From Haloarcula vallismortis ATCC 29715 (GTDB lineage Archaea > Halobacteriota > Halobacteria > Halobacteriales > Haloarculaceae), in NCBI RefSeq assembly GCF_000337775.1, contig NZ_AOLQ01000065.1, forward strand, positions 238,534 to 302,533: DNA of 64,000 nt, read 5' to 3'. Made by a program: the position numbers and the translations under genes. This document shows, piece by piece, positions 9,197 through 17,319 of this stretch. The stretch's first letter is position 1, and each line of letters begins with the position of its first letter. The notes beneath the pieces were generated by a model that searched no databases, was not told the DNA's origin, and saw nothing but the letters and a program-made list of their open reading frames with translations.

Positions 9197-9277
9197 TGTT
9201 CCATGCCGATTCGGCAATTCAGGGAATGATAATCTGCGCGAAAGGGTTAATTTGCGGTATCCGTACCATGCGTACAT

Positions 9278-11170
9278 ATGGCACAGCCAACGGGAGATAT
9301 TGGGCAGTCAACGGACCGCAATCCAGGCCCAGTCGAGCGGCTAGAAAGCTTCGTATCCTATATCCCGGACGGGTCGACAATCCCGGATAAACAGTGGCGT
9401 AACCGACACCGGAGTGTGGTGCTTGTGACGTTGCTGCATATCCCGTTTCTGTTCGGGCTCGGGGTCTACACCGGGTCGACTCCGATAGCTGAAGCCCAGA
9501 TCCCCGCGACCGCGTTGCCTCGGGTCCTCCTGCTCTGTGGAGTTGTGTTCGCCCTGTCGGCAGGGAGCCTCATCGCTCGGTTCAGACGACGCGTCAGGAC
9601 GATTCTCTCGGTCACGGGCGTGTTCGTGTCGTCACTCGCTCTCGTTCAGTTCTCGGGCGGCTATATCGAGGCCCACTTCCATTTCTTCGTCGGGATGGCA
9701 ATGGTCGCCGTGTACGAGGACTGGGTCCCGTTCTTGTGGGGACTGGCATACGTGGTTCTCACCCACGGCTACTTCGGAACAATTGACCCAAGTCGTGTCT
9801 ACAATCACACGGCTGCGATTAACAACCCGTGGGTGTGGGGGCTCATCCACGGTGGGTTCGTCCTGATGCTGTGTGTCGCCCTTGTGAACAACTGGGTGTC
9901 GACTGAGCGATCACGCGAGAAATCACGAGAGCGTTTTGAGCAAGCTGAACAACGAGCCTCGGAAATTGACGACCTTCAGGCCAAACAGGAGGAGATAGAG
10001 CGGAAACGCGCCGAGGCAAAGGAGGCCCGCGAAGAGGCGGAGGCAAAAATGCAGGCCGCCGAGCAGCAAAACACGGAACTCCAGGAGACAGCTAGCAGAT
10101 TCAGCGAAGCGATGGCGGCCGCCGCCGACGGTGACCTGACGGTTCGCGTCGACCCTGACGTGGCCGACAACGAAGCGATGGAACAGATTGCCGAGTCGTT
10201 CAACAGGATGATAGACGAGACAGCGTCGGCGATGGAGGAGATACAGACGTTCTCCGAAGAGGTTGCGACGACGAGCGACCAGGTCACGGCCGGTGCGAAC
10301 GAGGCGACCGGGGCCAGCGAGGACATGAGCGAGTCAATTCAGGGTATCGCCAGCGGGGCGGTCGACCAGCGTGAGATGCTCGAAACCGTCTCCAGCGAGA
10401 TGACCGACCTGTCGGCGACCGTCGAGGAGGTCGCCGCCTCTGCCGAAACCGTCGCCGAACGGTCCCGCGAGACGGCCGAGATCGCGGACGCCGGCGAGGA
10501 GACCGCACAGGAAGCCATCGAGGGTTCCAGAGAGGTCCAGACGGCCATCGATTCGACCGTCGAAAACGTGGAGCGGCTGGACGAGAAGATGGCTGAAATC
10601 GGCGAGATTGTCGAGCTCATCGGCGACATCGCCGAGCAGACGAATATGCTGGCCCTGAACGCCAACATCGAGGCCGCGCGGGCCGGAAATGGGTCAGACG
10701 GCGACGGGTTCGCCGTCGTCGCAGACGAGGTCAAACAGCTGGCCGAGGAGACGCAGGCCTCGGCAACCAAAATCGAACAGCTCATTGCGGAAACACAGGC
10801 ACAGACCGAGACCACAGTGACGGAGGCACGAGGAGCCAAGGAGGATATGCAAGAGAGTACCGAAGCCGTCGAGCAGGTCGTCGACACGTTCACCCGCGTC
10901 GCCGAGAACGCTGAGGCGACAGACAACGGAATTCAGGAAATCAGCGATACGACCGACGATCAGGCCGCGTCGACCGAGGAGGCAGTGTCGATGGTCGAGG
11001 AGGCCGTGGACATCAGCGAGTCGACCGCTGCGGAGACCGAAACCGCCTCCGCGACGGCACAGGAACAGGCCGCATCCATGTCGCAGGTCAGCGCCAGCAT
11101 CGAATCGCTCGCCGAGCAGTCCGAGCGACTCCAGACGATGCTCTCGGAGTTCGACGTCGGCAGCCGCTAA
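9278..11170 (+). CDS. Halobacterial transducer (methyl-accepting chemotaxis protein) with polytopic membrane sensor
   Basis: 630 residues. The N-terminal about 205 residues form six predicted membrane helices with a conserved HFHFF motif (H133, H135) and further histidines at 163, 177 and 191; this resembles the HtrVIII type of Halobacterium, reported as an oxygen-sensing transducer with cytochrome-oxidase-like helices. A coiled coil (about 212-275), a HAMP-like region (about 276-335, [11 protein letters not shown]) and a long cytoplasmic four-helix hairpin follow, with the CheW/CheA-binding tip [18 protein letters not shown]. Gln/Glu pairs around the EEVA and ETQA segments are likely methylation sites. 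It should signal to CheA/CheW at a chemoreceptor array; no che genes are in the window. An oxygen or redox role is inferred from the His motif. Confidence 0.88.
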   Translation: MAQPTGDIGQSTDRNPGPVERLESFVSYIPDGSTIPDKQWRNRHRSVVLVTLLHIPFLFGLGVYTGSTPIAEAQIPATALPRVLLLCGVVFALSAGSLIARFRRRVRTILSVTGVFVSSLALVQFSGGYIEAHFHFFVGMAMVAVYEDWVPFLWGLAYVVLTHGYFGTIDPSRVYNHTAAINNPWVWGLIHGGFVLMLCVALVNNWVSTERSREKSRERFEQAEQRASEIDDLQAKQEEIERKRAEAKEAREEAEAKMQAAEQQNTELQETASRFSEAMAAAADGDLTVRVDPDVADNEAMEQIAESFNRMIDETASAMEEIQTFSEEVATTSDQVTAGANEATGASEDMSESIQGIASGAVDQREMLETVSSEMTDLSATVEEVAASAETVAERSRETAEIADAGEETAQEAIEGSREVQTAIDSTVENVERLDEKMAEIGEIVELIGDIAEQTNMLALNANIEAARAGNGSDGDGFAVVADEVKQLAEETQASATKIEQLIAETQAQTETTVTEARGAKEDMQESTEAVEQVVDTFTRVAENAEATDNGIQEISDTTDDQAASTEEAVSMVEEAVDISESTAAETETASATAQEQAASMSQVSASIESLAEQSERLQTMLSEFDVGSR

Positions 11171-11173
11171 GGT

Positions 11174-11662
11174 TCACTCGTCCCAGTACTCTTTTTCAGC
11201 GTTTCTATCGAGATACGTCGACAGCGTCCGGTCCGCTTTCTCGCCGCCCGGTGGCGACCCGGCGTACAGCCCGACCATCTCCCGGTCGGGGTAGACGGTG
11301 ATGTCCGGCTCCGCCATCGTCGAGACCATCAGCAGCCGGAGCTCAGACTCGCCGGCTTCGATCTCGTGGGCGCTCTCCTCGCCGGCCGGGAGTGCGACGT
11401 AGTCGCCCTGTTCGAGCGCGTGCTCGTCAGCATCAGGTCCGAGCCAGAGCGTGCCGGTCCCGGCCTGAACGAATATCGCTTCCTCGTTGCCTTCGTGATA
11501 GTGGCGCACCCAGAGCCGCTTGCCCGGCGGGACGGCATAGAGGCTCGCGCCGAGTTGCTCGCCACCGGCGGCGTCGCCCAGTTGCTTGCGCTTGAACGTC
11601 CGGTCGCCGTGGTCGTGGTCGGTCCAGTCGAGGTCGGCTTCGTTGACGGGGCCGTCGCTCAT
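11174..11662 (-). CDS. Cupin-domain protein
   Basis: 162 residues. A single cupin barrel with motif 1 KRLWVRHYHEGNEEAIF (HxH plus Glu, metal ligands), GTGTLWLGPD between strands and motif 2 GDYVALPAGEESAHEI with a further His. Small monocupins bind Fe, Mn or Zn and serve as isomerases, dioxygenases or sensors; nothing here points to a substrate. ATG at 11662 chosen because the cupin family N-terminus starts just after it and the upstream extension overlaps the next gene. It lies 40 bp after the RecJ-like gene on the same strand and converges with the transducer gene, whose stop is 3 bp away. Confidence 0.82.
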   Translation of the reverse strand: MSDGPVNEADLDWTDHDHGDRTFKRKQLGDAAGGEQLGASLYAVPPGKRLWVRHYHEGNEEAIFVQAGTGTLWLGPDADEHALEQGDYVALPAGEESAHEIEAGESELRLLMVSTMAEPDITVYPDREMVGLYAGSPPGGEKADRTLSTYLDRNAEKEYWDE

Positions 11663-11702
11663 GGCCGTGTGGACAGCCGGCGAGTAGAAAAAGTCTCCTG
11701 CG

Positions 11703-13871
11703 TTACAGTTCGTCGGCCAGCACGTCGAGCGTGGCTTCAAGGACGGCCGGGCGCTCGCCGGCCAGATAGCGGATGGTGCCCTCGCGGACGCTCCGGGTCG
11801 CGACGCCACCTTCCGGCACGCGCTCGCTGACTTCGCTCACCAGTTCGTGCAGGTCCAGGTCGCCGTTGGCGCGGACGTACATCGTGTCCGTCGAGATGCC
11901 GAGCACGGCGTCGCTCTCGTCGCGGACGTCCCGGTGGAGTTCATCGAGCAGGAGCGACTCCGGCGGGAACTCGTACTGGTGGGTGAAGGCATCCGTGTCG
12001 AGGACGGCAATGTCAACGTCGTCGACAGTCCGATGGTCGAGGTTGGCTCGGGCAGTCGACACCTCTTCGTCGACCTTCTCGCGGAACTGCTCGGCGATGT
12101 GGCCGGCCAGGCCACCCACGTCCTCTTCGTCGTCACCGAACACGAGGTCGGTGATGAGTTCGCGCTTGTCCTCGTAGGACTGGTAGTGGGCTTCGAGCGC
12201 GACGGCCTCGCGGAGCTCCGACACCGCTGTCTCGTCGTAGCCGGCCTCGCTGGCGGCGTCGACGTATGGCTCGGGGATGTCCTCCCAGAAGCTCACGGCC
12301 GGAAGATGTTGCAGGTCGTCGCGAACGTCCTCGTTGACGTGTGCGGCGACGTTGGCTGCAAGCGCCGTCGACGTGGTCTCGGAAACGGAGTCAGCCGACG
12401 GCGAGACGACGGCGTCGACAGTGTCGACGACCGCGCCGTCGACGTCGATGTCGTCGATGACGACGCTCGGTGCGCCGTAGACGTTCAGCAGGTCGAAGCC
12501 GTCAAGGCTCTCACGCGTCCCGCCAGCGGCGACGAAGACGAACAGCGGGAGCTTCTCCTCGTGGCGCTCCCGGTTGTCGAGCATCGTCGTTGTGTCCTTC
12601 GTCGCGTCGTCCATGTCGTAGACGCCGCCCTCGATTGGGCGACGGTCGAAGTAGTGGTACTTCGCGTCGGCGCGACGGTGCTGCTCGGTGACCAGCGGGA
12701 GTGCCGCTCGTTCGAGCGCGCTGCCGGCGAGGTAGCCGTCCGCAGTGTTAGCGTGGCGGACGATGACCGGCCGGTCCGTCAGGACGGCCTTCCGAATCTG
12801 TGTCGCCGCTTCGACCAGGTCCTCGGAGAGGGCCGCAACCGCCGTGTCGTCAGCAAGCGGTTCGACCGTGTCAGGTCGGGCCTCGTCGTCGAGGGCGTCA
12901 GCGAGTCGCTGTTCGACCGCTTCGCGCTCCTCGGCTTCGAGTACGTCGAGTGCTTCGGTCTCGACCTGCAGTTCGCCGCGACGCTCGCGGACTTCGCCTT
13001 CCAGTCGGACGTAGTCGTCTTCCTCGACCTCGGGGTACGCGCGGACGCCCGCTTCGACGAAGGCCGCACAGTCGACGGTGCCGGTCTCGTCCTGCAGTTC
13101 GAACACTGTCGGCCCGGAGGTCTGTCGGATACCGACGACCTCGCCTTCCAATCGAACATCCGCGCCGACATGGTCGTCGAGGTCGCCGATGGCCGCAGCG
13201 ACCGTCTCGGCCTGGCTCTCGTCGGCCTCTTCGGTGTCGTCGGAGTCGGTGACTGCGGCGGCGCTTGACCCGCTGTCGTTGCCACCGACGGCCGCAGTGC
13301 CTTCGACGCGGTCGGCGTCACTGGCCCGGCTGACAGCACCGGCGCTTGCGGTACTCTCGGATTCAGACTGGCTTGCAGTGGAGTCGTCGTCCGTACTCGA
13401 TTCGTCGTCACTCTGGCTTGTCGACTCGTCGGCTGTCGATTCGGGCTCGACTTCGTCGTCCTCTTCGTCGTCTTCGTTGTCTTCGTTCTCAAGCAGGACG
13501 GAGTGCCCGATTTCCGGGTCGTCGACGAGGACCCCGCGGAACTCGCGCTCGGACTGGCGGATGGACCAGCCGAGGTCGACGTTGCCGTTGTCCCGGACGT
13601 TTTTGACCTGGACGTAGACGGCGTCGCCCGGTTCCCAGTCGAGGGAATCGAGCCGCTGGTCCAGTTCGCTCCGGTGGAGCAGCCCCGTTACGCTGTCGCC
13701 GATGTCGACGAACACGCCGAACTCGGCGAAGCCGTCGACACTGCCGCGGTAGTAGCGGTCGACCGATAGCTGGTCGGCACGCGAGCCACGGAACTCGAAC
13801 AGGGCGTCCTCCTCGTGGAGGTCACAGATGCGTCCTTCGACAGATTTGCCGCAGATGATACACGAACCCAT
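11703..13871 (-). CDS. RecJ/DHH-like nucleic-acid-binding protein with Zn finger, S1 and OB domains
   Basis: 722 residues. Domains: a Cys/His zinc knuckle (CIICGKSVEGRICDLH, 4-19), an S1 RNA-binding domain (about 30-100, GFAEFGVFVDIGDSVTGLLH), a Ser/Asp/Glu disordered linker (about 130-230), an OB-fold (about 235-315, DVRLEGEVVGIRQTSG), and a DHH-phosphoesterase-like C-terminal half. In the last, HANTADGYLAGSALERA corresponds to the first metal motif of RecJ-like enzymes, but the place of the DHH motif reads VVIDDIDVD. Archaeal RecJ-like proteins act as exonucleases or as replisome (GINS) partners; loss of DHH suggests weakened or no catalysis. Start chosen at the ATG (13871) right before the zinc knuckle; four codons upstream another start is possible. 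Confidence 0.85.
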   Translation of the reverse strand: MGSCIICGKSVEGRICDLHEEDALFEFRGSRADQLSVDRYYRGSVDGFAEFGVFVDIGDSVTGLLHRSELDQRLDSLDWEPGDAVYVQVKNVRDNGNVDLGWSIRQSEREFRGVLVDDPEIGHSVLLENEDNEDDEEDDEVEPESTADESTSQSDDESSTDDDSTASQSESESTASAGAVSRASDADRVEGTAAVGGNDSGSSAAAVTDSDDTEEADESQAETVAAAIGDLDDHVGADVRLEGEVVGIRQTSGPTVFELQDETGTVDCAAFVEAGVRAYPEVEEDDYVRLEGEVRERRGELQVETEALDVLEAEEREAVEQRLADALDDEARPDTVEPLADDTAVAALSEDLVEAATQIRKAVLTDRPVIVRHANTADGYLAGSALERAALPLVTEQHRRADAKYHYFDRRPIEGGVYDMDDATKDTTTMLDNRERHEEKLPLFVFVAAGGTRESLDGFDLLNVYGAPSVVIDDIDVDGAVVDTVDAVVSPSADSVSETTSTALAANVAAHVNEDVRDDLQHLPAVSFWEDIPEPYVDAASEAGYDETAVSELREAVALEAHYQSYEDKRELITDLVFGDDEEDVGGLAGHIAEQFREKVDEEVSTARANLDHRTVDDVDIAVLDTDAFTHQYEFPPESLLLDELHRDVRDESDAVLGISTDTMYVRANGDLDLHELVSEVSERVPEGGVATRSVREGTIRYLAGERPAVLEATLDVLADEL

Positions 13872-13935
13872 TACACGGTGCAAGCATGTCGGGCCTAAAA
13901 CGGTTGTCGAATTACGGACGAACTAAACGGGACCG

Positions 13936-14199
13936 CTAATCGAACAGGTCGCTCTCCTCTTCGAGCAGCTCTAGCCCTGACGCAACGGCTTTTGCCTGCT
14001 CCGGGAACAGAGCGACCTCGATTTCACTCCCCTGTTCGTCTTCGAAGGCAATCTTCACGCGCTTGTCGCCGTACTCGCGAACGTCGACCCCCTCAACGTC
14101 GTACATCTTGATGGTCGCTTCCTTGTTCGACGGGCCGACGCTCTTGAACGCGCCGTCCTTGAGTTCCAGCATGAACTGGTCGATGTCGATACTGAGCAT
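13936..14199 (-). CDS. Conserved haloarchaeal protein, 87 aa, unknown function
   Basis: ATG at 14199 (MLSIDIDQFMLELKDG) to stop at 13936. It predicts one small alpha/beta domain: a strand region with KRVKIAFEDEQGSEIEVALF and a C-terminal acidic helix AKAVASGLELLEEESDLFD. Strongly acidic, soluble, without Cys or membrane segments. The long open frame extends well upstream into the next gene, but the internal ATG fits the short spacing (26 bp) after the Yip1-type gene on the same strand. No family recognised with certainty. Confidence 0.75.
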   Translation of the reverse strand: MLSIDIDQFMLELKDGAFKSVGPSNKEATIKMYDVEGVDVREYGDKRVKIAFEDEQGSEIEVALFPEQAKAVASGLELLEEESDLFD

Positions 14200-14225
14200 C
14201 GTAAGAGAACGCACGCGGGCGGCCC

Positions 14226-14873
14226 CTAAAACCCATACTCCGCGGCCAGCATCGAGAGCGCCTGGAAGCCGCGGAAGCCGTAGCCGAAGATAATAGCGGC
14301 GGGGATGGCCCCGACGATTGCAGCCACCGGGAGCCGGACGTTGTGGACGACGGCCGTCCCGAGCAGGTACAGCGCCGCGCCCCAGGCAGTGACGAGCACC
14401 CGGAGCTCGGCGCTGGGCAGGCCAGCCAGCAGGCAGGGGGCCATCGCGTAGCACATCACCTGCACCGTCTCACTGACGCCGCCGCGGTCCGACGCGACGG
14501 GGAGCAGTCCGAGGGGAAGCAACAGCAGGGTCTGCAGCGCCGCTGTCAGATGCACCGTCGCCGGCGTGACGAACACGAGGATGGCAAACAGGGCCAGCAC
14601 CGCAACGCCGGGCGAGAAGCCACCGATGGCGGGGTAATCAAACGGCCCCGTTGACAGGAACCCCCGCTGGGCCAGCTTGACAACGGCGTACCGGCTCACC
14701 TCTTCGAAGAGGACTACTGTCGCGGCGAACACCAGCCCCGGTGCCTGGTCGCCCGGTGCGACCCCGGTGCGGAAAAAGCGCCGCGGGCGGCGCAGTATCT
14801 CGACCCACGCGCGCACTAGCGCGGTCGGCCCCCGGTCCCGGCCACCGGTCGGATTCTCGACCCACTGAGTCAC
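14226..14873 (-). CDS. Yip1-family integral membrane protein
   Basis: 215 residues. A cytoplasmic N-terminus with VEILRRPRRFFRTGV, the typical Yip1-family opening before the first helix, followed by about five hydrophobic helices (for example PGVAVLALFAILVFVTPATVH and LLLLPLGLLPVASD). In eukaryotes Yip1 proteins work with Rab GTPases in membrane traffic; in haloarchaea the function is unknown. ATG at 14873. The 87-aa gene follows 26 bp downstream on the same strand and may be co-transcribed. Confidence 0.78.
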   Translation of the reverse strand: MTQWVENPTGGRDRGPTALVRAWVEILRRPRRFFRTGVAPGDQAPGLVFAATVVLFEEVSRYAVVKLAQRGFLSTGPFDYPAIGGFSPGVAVLALFAILVFVTPATVHLTAALQTLLLLPLGLLPVASDRGGVSETVQVMCYAMAPCLLAGLPSAELRVLVTAWGAALYLLGTAVVHNVRLPVAAIVGAIPAAIIFGYGFRGFQALSMLAAEYGF

Positions 14874-15025
14874 GCCGGAAACTTAGGCGCGGGACGGTTT
14901 GACCGTTTCCTTCTCCCGGTCAGCAACGCACCGTTTTCTGGAGATATACGGCGGTCCTCGGGGTTACTCGTCTGCTCCTTCGAACCAGACGCTTACGGCT
15001 CTGACACGTACAACGGTCTTCGCGG

Positions 15026-15604
15026 CTAATCGTCTGCCCCGGCGTTTTCCGTACTCTCGAAACACGCCGGGTCTGGCTCGATGTTCGCGTACTGCACTGC
15101 TTCCTCACCGAGCGTCGTCACGCGGTCTTCGATGTCGGCGTCCGTTATCCGGCCGTCAGCGACGTAGTTGCGCGCGTTCGGGATCGCGGCCTGATGCGGG
15201 ATGACCCAGCAGTTCAGCGCCCGGCAGACCGAGCGGAGGTGTTCGAGCGCGGTGATCGGAAAGCCTCCACCGGCGACCGCAAGCAGCCCCACGGTCTTGT
15301 GTTCGAACTCGTCGAAGCCACAGTAGTCGAGTGCGTTCTTCAGCGCACCGGAGTACGACCCGTGATACACCGGCGTCCCCAGCAGAATCGAATCAGCCGC
15401 GTGAATTCTATCGGCGAATTCGACGGCGTCGCCGACCTCGCGGTGGTCGGCATCGAACACCGGCAGGTCGACCTCCCGGAGGTCAAGCAGCTCCGTCGTC
15501 GCTCCCATCTCTTCGGCAGCGGCGAGCGCGCGCTCGATGGCAACTCTGGTGTAGCTCTGGTCTCTGAGACTGCCCACGACGCCGACAACGTGTGGTTCGG
15601 TCAT
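15026..15604 (-). CDS. NADPH-dependent FMN reductase family protein
   Basis: 192 residues. Flavodoxin-like fold: N-terminal phosphate loop GVVGSLRDQSYTR, the strand and loop LLGTPVYHGSYSGALKNALDY that holds the FMN isoalloxazine ring in this family, and the KTVGLLAVAGGGF strand. Such enzymes reduce FMN, quinones, azo compounds or metals using NAD(P)H. The ATG at 15604 starts four residues before the first beta strand, as expected; an 18-codon extension lacks family features. No operon partner is close; the upstream gene begins 280 bp away. Confidence 0.87.
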   Translation of the reverse strand: MTEPHVVGVVGSLRDQSYTRVAIERALAAAEEMGATTELLDLREVDLPVFDADHREVGDAVEFADRIHAADSILLGTPVYHGSYSGALKNALDYCGFDEFEHKTVGLLAVAGGGFPITALEHLRSVCRALNCWVIPHQAAIPNARNYVADGRITDADIEDRVTTLGEEAVQYANIEPDPACFESTENAGADD

Positions 15605-15713
15605 GGCTGGTCTATCGAGTGGGCCCGGTATATCGATGGGGGGAAACGAGGTCGTCACTGGTCTCGTTCCCGCTGTCAGTTTGTCACGATCACGGAGGCC
15701 GCTCTGGCCGACG

Positions 15714-15884
15714 TCAGTTGTCGTGGTACACGTAGAGGAGGTTCGGATACGGGATGTACGCGACCCGCTCCAGTCCGCCGCTACCGACTTCCTTCTTCAG
15801 GTGGACGCCGTTCGACCCTTCGACCACGTCGTGGATGTTCTTGATTTCGGTGCCGTCACTCAGCTCAGCTGTCATGTGTGACAT
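15714..15884 (-). CDS. Small conserved haloarchaeal protein, 56 aa
   Basis: Minus-strand frame beginning MSHMTAELSDGTEIKN and ending PYPNLLYVYHDN. The composition is balanced, with a clear beta pattern: ELSDGTEI, GVHLKKEV, ERVAYIPYPNLLYVY. The Pro-Tyr-x-Asn-Leu-x-Tyr-Val ending looks like a conserved core of a small haloarchaeal family, but I cannot name it. Two Met codons are possible (15884 or 15875). It sits alone between the FMN reductase and mamA genes, all on the minus strand. Confidence 0.7.
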   Translation of the reverse strand: MSHMTAELSDGTEIKNIHDVVEGSNGVHLKKEVGSGGLERVAYIPYPNLLYVYHDN

Positions 15885-16009
15885 TACGGATCATACGTAC
15901 CCCGGTGGGAAAGCACCTCGGGCTGGGCGTGGTCAACGGTGGCAGTGGCTGAGAGTGGTCCGGATTACGCACAGTACGCTGGCGCTAGCGGCTAAAAATC
16001 AGGCCGTAG

Positions 16010-16456
16010 TCAGGAACCGAGCTGGATCTTCTCGGACGAGGCCTCCTCGCGGGAGCGGTGGCCGAGGTCGGCTTTCAGCGCCTCGATGGCCTCCTCCGGG
16101 TCGGTCTCCGAATCGAAGACCCGGTCAAAACCGAGCGCCTTGAACGTCTCGCGCGTCTCTTCGAAGGAATCCTGTCCGACAGCAAGATTGCCGCCGATGT
16201 ACGTCGTCACGTCCAGTCCGGCCTCGTTGATTTGCTCCTGGAAGCCCTGACAGTCCTGCTCGGCGTGGCCGTACAGCGACGAGACGAGTATCGCCTCGGC
16301 GTCGTGTTCATCCGCGGCGTCGATGAACTCCGACTGGGACGACTGGACGCCGAGGTTGACTACGTTGAACCCTGCCGCTTCGAACGCTCGTTCCAGAATA
16401 GTAATCCCAACGACGTGCGCGTCGGAGCCGATGACACCGAGGATGACTGTCCTCAT
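16010..16456 (-). CDS. mamA: Methylaspartate (glutamate) mutase, cobalamin-binding S subunit
   Basis: 148 residues, the full length of GlmS/MamA. It binds adenosylcobalamin and with the E subunit interconverts glutamate and 3-methylaspartate, a step of the methylaspartate cycle used by Haloarcula to assimilate acetate. Seen: MRTVILGVIGSDAHVVG, with D-x-H-x-x-G that supplies the lower axial histidine; NVVNLGVQSSQSEFI; VSSLYGHAEQDC; YIGGNLAVG; and FKALGFDRVF near the end, all matching known GlmS proteins. ATG at 16456 is preferred over a TTG three codons upstream. The E subunit, methylaspartate ammonia-lyase and other cycle genes are not in the window, so this copy is separate from them or they lie far away. 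Confidence 0.93.
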   Translation of the reverse strand: MRTVILGVIGSDAHVVGITILERAFEAAGFNVVNLGVQSSQSEFIDAADEHDAEAILVSSLYGHAEQDCQGFQEQINEAGLDVTTYIGGNLAVGQDSFEETRETFKALGFDRVFDSETDPEEAIEALKADLGHRSREEASSEKIQLGS

Positions 16457-16704
16457 ACAAGACAATCAATGGGTGTCAACTACATAAACCTAATGATAAA
16501 CCATGATGGATAGTGGGAGTAGTTCACACGCGGAGGGGAGGATATTAGCCATGATAGCACAAACGAACCGATAGATACAGCATCTATGGTACAGGACACG
16601 CCTCAACGCTCGGGCGAGCCACTGGGACTGTGCCGTCTATCGCGTCAGTTTACCCAGTGTGACACCCGCTCGGAGCAATCTGTCTGTCAAGCGTTTGGAG
16701 ACAC

Positions 16705-17247
16705 ATGACGACCATTCGCCGAGCCTTCGACGCCGACGCTGACGGCATCCGCCGGGTCGCACGGGCGGCGTGGCACGATGCCTACGACTCGCTGGATGCA
16801 GATGTTATCGACGAGACGATATCCGACTGGTACGCCGACCCGCTGGGTAGCGCGCTCCACGGGTGGGCCGGTGGCGTCCCCGCCAACGACCTCGACGATA
16901 TAGAGACGATGCTGCTGGTCGCAGAGCAGGACGGGAACGTTGTCGGGTTCACGCAGGGCATCACCATGCACACCATGGGGACGATGCTGCGGCTGTACGT
17001 CCACCCGGACCACCACGGTGAGGGCGTCGGGACGGCGCTGTACGACCGGCTCGAATCGAGATTCCAAGAACACGATGTCGAGCAGTTCCGCGCGCTCGAT
17101 CTAGCCTCGAACGACCGGAGCCGGGAGTTCTTCGAGAACCTCGGCTTCGAGCGGGTCGAGACGCGCACGCTCACCATCGGCGGCGACCCGTACGATGAGG
17201 CGGTATACGCCCGCGAGCTATCGCCCAGTGGCGGCGACGACGGGTAG
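16705..17247 (+). CDS. GNAT-family N-acetyltransferase
   Basis: 180 residues. N-terminus TTIRRAFDADADGIRRVARAAW is the usual GNAT alpha-1 opening. The acetyl-CoA pyrophosphate loop is VHPDHHGEGVGTALYDRLE (about 91-110; Q/R-x-x-G-x-G/A), and the C-terminal motif B reads SREFFENLGFERVETRTL. It likely acetylates an amine, small molecule or protein N-terminus; the substrate cannot be told. Its ATG overlaps the stop of a 40-codon frame (ATGA), which may be chance. It is divergent from mamA and convergent with the antiporter gene. Confidence 0.88.
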   Translation: MTTIRRAFDADADGIRRVARAAWHDAYDSLDADVIDETISDWYADPLGSALHGWAGGVPANDLDDIETMLLVAEQDGNVVGFTQGITMHTMGTMLRLYVHPDHHGEGVGTALYDRLESRFQEHDVEQFRALDLASNDRSREFFENLGFERVETRTLTIGGDPYDEAVYARELSPSGGDDG

Positions 17248-17319
17248 TCCAGCGTGGCCGTGGGGCCACTACCGTGTCGGGGAACCGCACCTCAGCCGCG
17301 GAAGCGATGGGGTTCCCGC

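Larger units (their letters stand above)
8674..9277. other. Intergenic, about 600 bp between divergent elp3 and the chemotaxis transducer
   Basis: Contains one possible 44-codon frame (8781-8915, listed separately) and, close to the transducer, a TATA-like box. A 136-codon minus-strand frame across 8867-9277 shows no haloarchaeal codon bias or recognisable domain and overlaps the transducer promoter, so I leave it out. Confidence 0.5.

Noticed and set aside
8867..9277. 136-codon minus-strand frame between elp3 and the transducer
   Set aside because: Covers the transducer promoter, lacks haloarchaeal composition and shows no family.
11847..13268. 473-codon plus-strand frame
   Set aside because: Antisense to the RecJ-like gene, which has conserved zinc, S1 and OB domains.
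16586..16708. 40-codon frame whose stop overlaps the GNAT start (ATGA)
   Set aside because: Short, Gln/Cys/Arg-rich composition, no promoter of its own; the overlap may be chance. Not listed as a gene.
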